64,000 bases of DNA from Burkholderiaceae bacterium (lineage in GTDB: Bacteria; Pseudomonadota; Gammaproteobacteria; Burkholderiales; Burkholderiaceae_E): NCBI GenBank assembly GCA_024235875.1, contig JACKLP010000006.1:62001-126000 (forward strand), given 5' to 3'. Below the pieces are notes generated by a model that searched no databases, was not told the DNA's origin, and saw nothing but the letters and a program-made list of their open reading frames with translations. A program made the position numbers and the translations under genes. This document shows, piece by piece, positions 26,185-35,018 of this stretch. Each line of letters starts with the position of its first letter. Position 1 is the stretch's first letter.

Positions 26185-27452
26185 GCTCGCCCCGAATCGA
26201 GCACGGCCAGTGCCGTGGCCAGCGCGTCGTCGACCAGACGACGATGTGTGTCGGGATCGGTCGGCAGCGACGCCGCGATCCGGGCACGGACATCGGCAGG
26301 CAGGCGATCGAGCAGCGGCCCGGCAAGCGCCTCGGTCAACGCACCCAGACAGCCGGGATCGGCACGAAACTCGGCCGCCAGCACGGCAAGCTCGCCGACC
26401 GCGTCATCGCGTTCGAGAATGGTCGCGGCCAGGCCGCTCGCCCGCGGGGGCGGGTCGATCTCGAGGCGGACCTGTTCGATCCACAGATCGACACCGGCCC
26501 GGTCCTGGGCCGCCGAGCGCACGGTGGCGTCCAGCCGACCGGGCTCCGCGGCCTCCAGGGGGTGCAGGTCGCTGGCACCGGCCAGGGTCACGCGTACCGC
26601 ATGCAGGCGTTCGGCATCGTCGGCGCAGGCGGCGGCAAGTACGTCGCCAAGCGCACTTTCGAGCGCACCTGCATCTGACAGCATGGTGACATCGATGCGC
26701 AGGTCGTGCCAGCGAACGGTGTCGAGCGCGATGAACTCGGTCCGGATCCGGTGGTCCTCGTCCACGTCGACCAGCTCGCACCCCTTCGGACCGGATTCGC
26801 TGGCCCATCGGCCCTGGAGGTTGCCCGGATAGACGATCCGCGGCGACTCGCTGACCACCTCGCGCGTGTGCACATGCCCAAGGGCCCAGTAGTCGTAGCC
26901 TTGTGCGACCAAGGTGGCGCGGGTGGTGGGCGCGTAGGGGTCGTGCGGCGGGCGACCGTTCAGGCTGGTATGCAGCAGGCCGATGTTGAATCGCCCGGGA
27001 ACCGGCGGCGGATACGACGGCACCAGGTCCTCGTCGGTGTGGCGGGTGCCGAAGCTGCGTCCGTGCAGAGCAACCCCGAGGCGCTCGATCTCGACCGTGT
27101 GCGCGCGCCGTGACTCGAAGACGGTGACGTTCGGCGGCAGCGCCAGATGCCGTGTGATCACGCTCGCGGCATCATGATTGCCATTGACGATGAACACCGG
27201 GACGTCGGCGCGCGCGAGCCGGGCCATCTGCTCGCGGAAATACAGGCCGGTGTGGAAATCGGGCCAATCGCCGTCGAAGAGGTCGCCACACAGAAGCAGG
27301 AAATCCACGCCGTTGGTCAGCGCGAAATCCACCAGCTTCGCCACCGCCGAGCGGGTCGCGCCACGCAGGCGCGCATGCGGTGCGTCGTCACGCCGGGCGA
27401 GGCCGCGCAACGGGCTGTCGAGGTGAAGATCGGCGGCGTGCAGGAAGCGCAT
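26181..27452 (-). CDS. yhaO: YhaO-type DNA repair exonuclease (Mre11/SbcD-like)
   Basis: A 423-residue calcineurin-like phosphodiesterase. All five metal-binding motifs are in order: FLHAADLHLDSP, LLCGDLFDG, VNGNHDAAS, LLHTSL and ALGHVHTREV. A C-terminal region without recognisable motifs presumably contacts YhaN. The ATG at 27452 puts the first motif at the N-terminus, as in the family; the frame is open to 27575 but that would overlap recC. It overlaps yhaN by four bases. The 121-base gap to recC holds both promoters and an 8-bp inverted repeat. Confidence 0.93.
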   Translation of the reverse strand: MRFLHAADLHLDSPLRGLARRDDAPHARLRGATRSAVAKLVDFALTNGVDFLLLCGDLFDGDWPDFHTGLYFREQMARLARADVPVFIVNGNHDAASVITRHLALPPNVTVFESRRAHTVEIERLGVALHGRSFGTRHTDEDLVPSYPPPVPGRFNIGLLHTSLNGRPPHDPYAPTTRATLVAQGYDYWALGHVHTREVVSESPRIVYPGNLQGRWASESGPKGCELVDVDEDHRIRTEFIALDTVRWHDLRIDVTMLSDAGALESALGDVLAAACADDAERLHAVRVTLAGASDLHPLEAAEPGRLDATVRSAAQDRAGVDLWIEQVRLEIDPPPRASGLAATILERDDAVGELAVLAAEFRADPGCLGALTEALAGPLLDRLPADVRARIAASLPTDPDTHRRLVDDALATALAVLDSGRA

Positions 27453-27494
27453 CGGAGACGGGCGGCAGGCTTGGGCCGGAAGGATAACAGCGGC

Positions 27495-27531
27495 CCGGGC
27501 TCGTCCGGTGAGCCCGGCCTGCATCGATAAT
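27495..27531. promoter_or_regulatory. Divergent yhaO/recC promoter region with inverted repeat
   Basis: CCGGGCTC (27495-27502) and GAGCCCGG (27510-27517) form a perfect 8-bp inverted repeat with a 7-base spacer. GATAAT at 27526-27531 is a plausible recC -10, placed 42 bases before the ATG, but the -35 is poor. The repeat would overlap the recC -35 zone, so it could be an operator acting on one or both units. Confidence 0.35.
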
Positions 27532-27573
27532 CGGGTATTCGACGAGAATCCGCGGCGCCAACCCAAGAGGCTC

Positions 27574-30500
27574 ATGTTCCACCTGATCGTCTCGAACCGC
27601 TACGACGCGCTGGCCGAGGTCCTGCTCGACCGGCTCGCCGGCGCGCCACCTGGCGCGCGAGGCACGCGGGCGGTGTTCGACGCGCACCAGGTCATCGTGC
27701 CCAGCAGCGGCATCCGGCGCTCGATCGAACTCGGGATGGCGGACCGCCACGGCATCTGCGCCAACGTGGCCTTCGATTTCCTCGCGCAATGGATCTGGCG
27801 CCTGGTCGGGCGCGTCGTCCCGGTGGCGCCGGTTTCGCCATTCGCCCCCGCGACGCTGCGCTGGCACGTGCTCGATTGGCTCGGCTCCGACGCGGGCTTG
27901 CCGCCCGTGTCTTCGGCCCGCCTTCGCTCGTATCTCGGCCAGGCCGAACCGGCGATGCGATTCGCCCTGGCCGAACGGGTCGCATCGTTGTTCGATCACT
28001 ATCTCACCTACCGATCCGACTGGCTCGACCAATGGTCGGCGGGCCGCAGCGCCCTGCCCGCTGAACATGCCGCCGAGGAAGGCTGGCAGGCCGCGCTGTG
28101 GCGCGACCTCACCGAGCGTCTGCAAGTCGGCCGACGCCATCCGGTGCTGTCCCTGGTCGATGCGCTGGCCGCCGACCCGGATGCCGCGCGCAGTCTGCTC
28201 CCGGCCGCGATCCACGTGTTCGCGCTGCCTGCGGCACCGCCGGTCTACCTCGATGCGATCCGAGCGTTGTCGGAGCGAACCGACGTGCATGTCTATGCGC
28301 TCAACCCCTGTCGCGAATACTGGTTCGACATTGCCGATGACCGTCAGATCGTGCGCCTTCGCGAGGCAGCGGCGAGCCGGCGCGATGCTTCCGGCCAGGG
28401 GGAGCTCTTCGCGACCTCGCCGCCGCCCGCGGCGGCGGGCGGCCTGCTGGACCCCGACACCGGCTTTCGGGATGTCGGCAACCCGCTGCTCGCGGCCTGG
28501 GGGAGCGCCACTCAGGCCTATCTGACACTTCTCCAGCGCGACGACACGCCACGCCACGACCAGGAGATCTTCGTCGACGCGATCACGCCCGACGCGCCGA
28601 GCCTGCTCGCCCGCGTCCAGGACGCGATCCTCGATCTCAAGCCCTTGCGTGAGGACGAAGCACCGCCGCTCGTACTCGCCACAGACGACCGAAGCATCGA
28701 ACTCCATGTCTGTCATTCGATGCAACGCGAGCTCGAAGCGCTTCAGGATCGGCTGCTGGGTCTGCTGGCGGCCGATTCCACGCTCGGGCCAGAGCAGATT
28801 CTGGTGCTCACGCCCGATCTGGTCGACACGGCGCCATCGATCGAGGCCGTCTTCGGCACCGCCCCACCCGAGCGATACCTGCCGTATCGCATCACCGGCC
28901 TGCCACCCACGCAGAGCAATCGGGTCGCGGCGGCACTGTGCACGCTGCTCGAGCTGCTCGATGGCCGTGCCGGTGCCAGCGAGCTGTTCGATCTCTTGGA
29001 GATGCCGGCCGTAGCGACCCGGTTGGGCCTGGACGGCGATGCCCGAGAACGCATCCGCGGGTGGATCAGGGACGCCGGTATCCGCTGGTCGCTCGACGCC
29101 CGAATGCGCGAGGACATGGACCTGGCACAGGCCCGGGGCTTCGGCTTCGACGATGGGCTCGCACGCCTGTTCCTCGCCTATTCGCAGGGCGACGAGCCTG
29201 CCGCGAGCCCGCTTCACGGCGGCATGGCACCCGAGGGCTCCGATGCCCTCTTGCTCGGCACGTTCTGGCGTTTCGTCGAGTCGCTGCGCGTATTGCGCGA
29301 GCGCGCGGCGCATGCGATGCCGGCGTCGCAATGGCGCGAGCTGCTCGTCGACGCGATCCAGCACCTGTGTGCCGATGGCAGCAGTCGCAACGAAGCGGCC
29401 GGCGAGGCCTTGCGCGCCGGCGCGCAAGGCCTCGCCGACGAATGGGTCGCCGCCTCGGCCGCGATCGCCTCTCTCGCGACCGAAATCGAGACCGCCACCC
29501 CCGACGCCCGCTTGCCGCTGGCCGTCGTTCGCGACGCGCTGGTCTCGCGCTTCGACGCAGCCGCCCGTGGCGCGGTACCCGCCGGCTGCATCAGCTTCGG
29601 CGCGCTGGGCGCACTGCGCGGGCCGGCCTACCGCGTCGTTTGCCTGATCGGCCTGGACGACCAGGCGTTTCCGCGTCACGAGCGCCCGCTCGAGTTCGAC
29701 CTGATCGCTCGCCAGCCACGCCGCGGCGACCGGCAGCGTCGTGACGACGATCGCAACACCTTCCTCGAAGCCCTGCTGTCCGCGCGCGAGTACCTTCACC
29801 TGAGCCATACGGGGCGCAGCGCGCGGGACAACACCGAGCGGCCGCCGTCGGTGCTGGTATCCGAACTGCTCGATCACCTGGTGGGCGCGATCGCAAGCGA
29901 CGGCGGCGACGCGGCGCAGGATGCGGTCCGCTCGAGGCTGATCGTCGAACATCCGCTACAGCCGTTTTCGCCAGCCTGCTTCGGCGCGGCCGGTGCCGAC
30001 CCCAGACTCGCCAGCTTCGACATCGATTCCTGTGCAGCGGTCCGGGCCCGCGCGGCGACGATATCCGATCCGGCGCGAACGCCCGTCGCGTCGTCGCCGT
30101 TCTTCCCGTCGGCGCTGGCCGAGGATACCGACATCGACGTATCCAAGGATGTCGGCGTCACCGAGGGCGGCCACGCGTTCGCCGGACACGCTGCATCGCC
30201 CGGCGTACGCGGCCTGCCCTTGGAGCAACTGCTCGCGTTCTTCAGGAACCCCGCGCGCGCACTGCTGGTGGGGCGCCTGGGCCTCTCGATGCCGCGGCGG
30301 GTCGACGAGCTCGCCGACGACGAACCCTTCGTGCCCGACGGCCTCGGACTGTGGCAGCTCGACTCCCTGCTGGTGCCCGTCGCACTGGCGGGCGGCGATC
30401 GCGATGCGCTGATGGCCATTGCTCGCGCGGGCGCCTACCTACCGCCCGGCCCGATCGGCGCCTTGGTACTCGAGGAGAGCATCGCGCGGGTACGAGCCTT

Positions 30501-31113
30501 TGCCGACGTGGTTCGCCCGGCACTGGGCGAATCCGCCACGTCGTGCGGCATCGCGATCGACCTGGATGTCGACGACCGGCGTTGGCGAATCGAAGGCACG
30601 CTGGGCGACTGCACCACCGATGGCCTGGTGCGTCATCGCGCCGGCCGGCTTCGAGCGGTCGATCTCGTATCGGCCTGGATCGAGCACCTGTGCCTCTGCG
30701 CGGCGAAGCCCGATGTCCCGGTTGTCACGCGGATGATCGGCCTGCGCGAGCAGCGCCGGTTCACGCACTGCGCCCCCGATGCCGCGCGCGCCCACCTGGC
30801 CGGCCTGGTCGGGCTCCAGCGCGACGGACTGCGCGTGCCACTGGCCTTTTTCCCGGAGGTTTCGTGGGCGCTGGCGATCGATCCAGGCGGTCGTCGCGAG
30901 GCGCGCAACGCGTGGGCGCGCGGCCGGCCCGGAATCCCCCCGGTCGCCGATTCGCCGGAGATCGCACTGGCCTGGCGTGGGCAGCCCGAGCCCCTCGGAC
31001 CCGACTTCGAGCGCATCGCGCACGCGGTACTGGACCCGCTGGCCGAGCACCTGGACGCGTCCTGCGTCGATTCGTCGCCCGCAGCGGTCGCCGTGATCGC
31101 CAGGCCGAAATGA
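27574..31113 (+). CDS. recC: RecBCD exonuclease V, gamma subunit
   Basis: RecC holds RecB and RecD together and recognises Chi in the single strand leaving the RecB motor. The 1179-residue protein begins FHLIVSNRYDALAEVLLDRL and has GICANVAFDFLAQWIWRL, the standard RecC start. LPYRITGLPPTQSNRVAAAL and VVCLIGLDDQAFPRHERPLEFDL follow (the second split over about 710-735), both hallmarks of the inactive helicase fold. The final third is the defunct nuclease-like domain. The ATG at 27574 has AAGAGG upstream. The stop overlaps the recB start by four bases (ATGA). Confidence 0.95.
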   Translation: MFHLIVSNRYDALAEVLLDRLAGAPPGARGTRAVFDAHQVIVPSSGIRRSIELGMADRHGICANVAFDFLAQWIWRLVGRVVPVAPVSPFAPATLRWHVLDWLGSDAGLPPVSSARLRSYLGQAEPAMRFALAERVASLFDHYLTYRSDWLDQWSAGRSALPAEHAAEEGWQAALWRDLTERLQVGRRHPVLSLVDALAADPDAARSLLPAAIHVFALPAAPPVYLDAIRALSERTDVHVYALNPCREYWFDIADDRQIVRLREAAASRRDASGQGELFATSPPPAAAGGLLDPDTGFRDVGNPLLAAWGSATQAYLTLLQRDDTPRHDQEIFVDAITPDAPSLLARVQDAILDLKPLREDEAPPLVLATDDRSIELHVCHSMQRELEALQDRLLGLLAADSTLGPEQILVLTPDLVDTAPSIEAVFGTAPPERYLPYRITGLPPTQSNRVAAALCTLLELLDGRAGASELFDLLEMPAVATRLGLDGDARERIRGWIRDAGIRWSLDARMREDMDLAQARGFGFDDGLARLFLAYSQGDEPAASPLHGGMAPEGSDALLLGTFWRFVESLRVLRERAAHAMPASQWRELLVDAIQHLCADGSSRNEAAGEALRAGAQGLADEWVAASAAIASLATEIETATPDARLPLAVVRDALVSRFDAAARGAVPAGCISFGALGALRGPAYRVVCLIGLDDQAFPRHERPLEFDLIARQPRRGDRQRRDDDRNTFLEALLSAREYLHLSHTGRSARDNTERPPSVLVSELLDHLVGAIASDGGDAAQDAVRSRLIVEHPLQPFSPACFGAAGADPRLASFDIDSCAAVRARAATISDPARTPVASSPFFPSALAEDTDIDVSKDVGVTEGGHAFAGHAASPGVRGLPLEQLLAFFRNPARALLVGRLGLSMPRRVDELADDEPFVPDGLGLWQLDSLLVPVALAGGDRDALMAIARAGAYLPPGPIGALVLEESIARVRAFADVVRPALGESATSCGIAIDLDVDDRRWRIEGTLGDCTTDGLVRHRAGRLRAVDLVSAWIEHLCLCAAKPDVPVVTRMIGLREQRRFTHCAPDAARAHLAGLVGLQRDGLRVPLAFFPEVSWALAIDPGGRREARNAWARGRPGIPPVADSPEIALAWRGQPEPLGPDFERIAHAVLDPLAEHLDASCVDSSPAAVAVIARPK

Positions 31114-34100
31114 GCGGGCCCGCCCATCCGAACGCCCCCGATGCCGGGCGCTTCGACGTCTTCGCATGCCCGCTGGCCGGCATCCGACTGATCGAGGCGT
31201 CGGCTGGCACTGGCAAGACCTGGACCTTGTCGGCCTTGTACCTGCGCCTGATCATCGAGCAGGGGATCGGCGTCGAGTCCCTGCTGGTGGTGACCTTCAC
31301 CAACGCGGCGATTGCGGAGCTCAAGAGCAGGATCCGGCATCGCCTGGTGGCCTTGCGCCGGCAGTTGCGCGCATCGGCCCGCCAGGCGCCCGACCCGCAT
31401 GACGACACCGGCGGGCACCTCGACCCGGCCGATCCGCTGGTGGAATCCGTGTTGCAGGCAGCGCGGCGCGCGGGTATCGCCGCGCCCCTGGTCGCGCATC
31501 GCGTAGAGCGCGCGATGGCCGAGTTCGACGGGGCCGCGATCTTCACGATCCACGGTTTCTGCCAGCAAGCCTTGTCGCTGTCCCCGTTTGCCGCCGGCGT
31601 GCCGATGCACTTCGACGTGGAAACCGATGATCGCGCCATCGTCCATGGCGTGGTCGCCGACTTCTGGCGCCGACGGGTCGCGATCGAAGCCCTGCCCCCG
31701 GCCCTGGCCACGCGACTGCGATCGGCCGGCGACTCGCCGGCGCGTTGGAGCGGCGTGCTGGCCCGCCAACAGGCACGTCCGCTGGCCCGGCTGCACTGGC
31801 CCGAGTCCATCGACGAGTCGCCCGACCTCGAAGCACTGCAACAGGCCTGCGCGCAGGCCTTCGATGATGCGCGCGAGGCTTGGCGAACACACGGCGACGC
31901 GGCCGATTGCCTGCGATCGAACCTGGGCGCGCTCCATGGCGCAAGCTACAAGCCGGCGCGGATCGAATCCGCCGCGCAGGCCTGGCAGGCGCTGCTCGCG
32001 CTCGATGCCTGCCCCGATTCGCTGGCCGACGCCGACTTGTTGTCACTGATCGCCTCCCGCCAGGTTCGTGCCCGCACGCTCAAGAACGCCGAGCCGCCGT
32101 CGCATCCGTTCTTCGACCACGCGCAGGCGCTGCTCGACGCATTCGAGCGTCGCGACGAGGCCACCGAGCGCATGCGCTTGCAGCTGATTCGGGCGCTGCT
32201 CTCCGAAGGCGGCGAAGCCCTTCGCCGAGCCAAGCGCAAGCGGCGCGTGCTGGCATTCGACGACCTGCTCTCGTCGCTGCATCGGGCGCTGGCGGGCCCG
32301 ATGGGCCCGGCGCTGGCCGCTTCGCTACGCGAGCGCTTTCCTTGTGCACTGATCGATGAGTTCCAGGATACCGATGCACTGCAGTTCGAGATCTTTCGCA
32401 GGCTGTTCGCGCAAAGGGGCGCGACGCCCGGCGCGTCGGGCACGCTGATCCTGGTCGGCGATCCGAAGCAGGCGATCTACGGTTTTCGACAAGCCGACGT
32501 GCATGTCTATCTCGGTGCGCGGGAACTGGCCGACGACGTCCATTCGCTCGCCCGGAACCAACGCGCCGTCCCGTCGCTGATCGCCGCGGTCAACGCCGTC
32601 TTTTCGAGCAATCCCGCGGCCTTCGTACTGCCGGCCCTCGAGTTCCTGCCGGCCACGCCGGGCACGCGTGAGCGTCTCGGGCTCCTCGATGCCAGCGGCG
32701 GTCCGCGCGAAGCCATGCAGATCCTCACGCTGCCGCGAGACGAGAGCGGCCGCTGCATCGACCGACAGTCGGCGCTGTCGATGGCGGCCCGCGCGACCGC
32801 GGCCGAAGTCGCACGGCTGCTCGACGCCGGCACTCGCGGCGAGATCCGGGTCGGCCCCGCCCCTCTGGCCGCCGGGCACATCGCGGTGCTGGTTCGCACC
32901 CGTCGCCAGGCCGCGACCGTGCGCGAAGAGATGACACGCTGGGGCATCGATACGATCGAGGTATCACAACAAAGCGTATTCGCGACCGATGACGCGCGCC
33001 AGCTCGAAGCCGTGCTGCGCGCGGTCGCCGAGCCGACGCGGCTGGCGGTGGTGCTCTCTGCGCTGGCGAGTACATTGATCGGTCTCGATGCCATCGAGAT
33101 CGAGGCCTTGCAGCGCGATGAACTCGCCCTCGGCGCCCACGTCGAGGCCTTCGTTGCGATGCGCGAAGACTGGGTCGAGCGTGGCATCGGCGCAATGCTG
33201 CGGGGCTGGATCACCCGCGAGAAGGTAGCGCTTCGCCTGCTCGAGCAACCGGACGGCGAGCGTCGCCTCACCAATCTTCGCCACCTGTGCGAACTGTTGC
33301 AGGCAGCGCCCGCCGACCGGGGATCGCCCCACGCGCTGCTGCACTGGTTCTCGGCCCGCGCCACCGATGCGCATCCGAGCGAAGACGGACAGCTTCGACT
33401 CGAATCCGATCGCGACCTGGTCCACATCGTCACGATGCACGGCAGCAAGGGGCTCGAGTACGACGTGGTGTTCTGTCCATTCTTGTTCGATGCCCAGCGT
33501 CGTCGCGACGAGCGCGACATCGAGATCGACTACCACGATGAACACGGCCACCTGCACATCGATTTTCGACCCGACATCGACCAGCACGATCCGGCCATCG
33601 CCGCCGCACGCCGTCGTGATGCCGATGCCGAAGAGATCCGTCTGACCTACGTGGCATTGACACGTGCCGTCCATCGCTGCGTCCTGGTCGCTGGTTGCTA
33701 CAGCGCCGGCGGCCCCGCCGACGAGCAACCGGGCGCCCGGGCCCCGAGCACCGTGAGCAGCCAGCGTTCGCTATTGAACTGGCTGGTCGCCGGCGATGCC
33801 TTCGAGCATGCGGCCTGGTCCAAGGCGACGTCCAGGCAGCTACCGTCGGTCGACGCGATCGACGCCGCCTGGCAGGCGCTCGCAAGCCGCGCCATCGCAT
33901 CGATGGGGTCCGGCCACGATGCCGATCTCGCCGGTACGCCGCCCATCGGGCTGAGAACGCTCGCCGATGCGAGCCCCGCTCGCCGATCGCGGCCGCATTC
34001 GCAGGCGACCGAGCTGGCGGCACGCACGCCGCCGGCACACATCGACCCGGGATGGCGATTGGCGAGTTTCTCCAGCCTGATGGCGAGCGCCGGATCCGCG

Positions 34101-35018
34101 CGGATCGCCACCGTGCCGGGGGTATCGCCGCCACGCGCAGGGCCGGCCGTCGAACCCGATATCGGCGGCACGGCCGACCACGATGTCCACGTCGCAAGCC
34201 TGGGCACCGAATCCGCGTCGACGCGCGGCCGTGCCGACATCGCTCCGGAAGCGGTCGCGAGGCCCCCGGATTTCCTGGACTTCCCCCGCGGCCCCTCGGC
34301 CGGCAATTGCGTCCATCATCTGCTCGAGCGGGCCGAGTTGGCCGACGCCGCGACCTGGGCAGCCGCGATCGATTCCGCGCTCGGCGCGTATCCGCAGCGA
34401 GTTCACGGGCTAGCGCCTGCCCAGGCGGCGATCCACCTGCAGGCCATGCTGCATGCCCTGCTTGCCGAACTGCGCAAGGCCGTGCTGCCCGACGGCATCA
34501 CGCTCGGGCACATCCCGGCTGCCGATCGCCTGGTCGAACTCGGTTTTCATCTGCCAGCACCGCGGCTCGACGCACGCTCGCTGAACGATTGGCTGCAGGC
34601 ACACGGCCATGCGGTACCGACACTCGATTTCGACACCATGCGCGGCTATCTTTCCGGCTACATCGACCTGGTCTTCGCGCATCGGGAGCGCTACTACGTA
34701 CTCGACTGGAAGACCAATCATCTCGGTGTCACGGCGGCCGACTACGCGCCAGACGCGCTGGCACGCGCCATGGCGGCGCACGGGTACGACTTGCAGGCCT
34801 TGCTCTATGCGCTGGCCGTCCACCGGCTTCTGGCGAGCCGGATCGCACACTACGACTATGACACCCATTTCGGCGGTGTCGTCTACGCGTTCGTGCGCGG
34901 CATGCGAGCCGACTGGCGCGCCGACGGCAAGCTGCCGGGCGTTCACATGCTGCGGCCCTCGCGCGAGGCGATCGAATCCCTCGATGCACTGATCGCCGCA
35001 ACGAGCGCGCACCGATGA
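31110..35018 (+). CDS. recB: RecBCD exonuclease V, beta subunit (helicase-nuclease)
   Basis: RecB is the 3'-5' helicase and the only nuclease of RecBCD. The 1302-residue protein has Walker A ASAGTGKTWTLSALYLR (about 30-46), the ALIDEFQDTD box (about 412-421) and VGDPKQAIYGFRQAD (about 449-463). The late helicase motif HIVTMHGSKGLEYDVVF follows near 772. The C-terminal nuclease domain keeps YLSGYIDLVF and YVLDWKTNHLG (about 1180-1205). It is about 100 residues longer than E. coli RecB. The extra length is mainly a Ser/Pro/Ala-rich stretch (about residues 930-1050) joining helicase and nuclease. Four-base overlaps at both ends bind it into a recC-recB-recD unit. Confidence 0.96.
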   Translation: MSGPAHPNAPDAGRFDVFACPLAGIRLIEASAGTGKTWTLSALYLRLIIEQGIGVESLLVVTFTNAAIAELKSRIRHRLVALRRQLRASARQAPDPHDDTGGHLDPADPLVESVLQAARRAGIAAPLVAHRVERAMAEFDGAAIFTIHGFCQQALSLSPFAAGVPMHFDVETDDRAIVHGVVADFWRRRVAIEALPPALATRLRSAGDSPARWSGVLARQQARPLARLHWPESIDESPDLEALQQACAQAFDDAREAWRTHGDAADCLRSNLGALHGASYKPARIESAAQAWQALLALDACPDSLADADLLSLIASRQVRARTLKNAEPPSHPFFDHAQALLDAFERRDEATERMRLQLIRALLSEGGEALRRAKRKRRVLAFDDLLSSLHRALAGPMGPALAASLRERFPCALIDEFQDTDALQFEIFRRLFAQRGATPGASGTLILVGDPKQAIYGFRQADVHVYLGARELADDVHSLARNQRAVPSLIAAVNAVFSSNPAAFVLPALEFLPATPGTRERLGLLDASGGPREAMQILTLPRDESGRCIDRQSALSMAARATAAEVARLLDAGTRGEIRVGPAPLAAGHIAVLVRTRRQAATVREEMTRWGIDTIEVSQQSVFATDDARQLEAVLRAVAEPTRLAVVLSALASTLIGLDAIEIEALQRDELALGAHVEAFVAMREDWVERGIGAMLRGWITREKVALRLLEQPDGERRLTNLRHLCELLQAAPADRGSPHALLHWFSARATDAHPSEDGQLRLESDRDLVHIVTMHGSKGLEYDVVFCPFLFDAQRRRDERDIEIDYHDEHGHLHIDFRPDIDQHDPAIAAARRRDADAEEIRLTYVALTRAVHRCVLVAGCYSAGGPADEQPGARAPSTVSSQRSLLNWLVAGDAFEHAAWSKATSRQLPSVDAIDAAWQALASRAIASMGSGHDADLAGTPPIGLRTLADASPARRSRPHSQATELAARTPPAHIDPGWRLASFSSLMASAGSARIATVPGVSPPRAGPAVEPDIGGTADHDVHVASLGTESASTRGRADIAPEAVARPPDFLDFPRGPSAGNCVHHLLERAELADAATWAAAIDSALGAYPQRVHGLAPAQAAIHLQAMLHALLAELRKAVLPDGITLGHIPAADRLVELGFHLPAPRLDARSLNDWLQAHGHAVPTLDFDTMRGYLSGYIDLVFAHRERYYVLDWKTNHLGVTAADYAPDALARAMAAHGYDLQALLYALAVHRLLASRIAHYDYDTHFGGVVYAFVRGMRADWRADGKLPGVHMLRPSREAIESLDALIAATSAHR

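Noticed and set aside
21610..26832. Very long plus-strand open frame (about 1740 codons)
   Set aside because: It is the mirror of the yhaN/adaptor genes in GC-rich DNA; the minus strand has full SMC-like and adaptor motifs and this frame has none.
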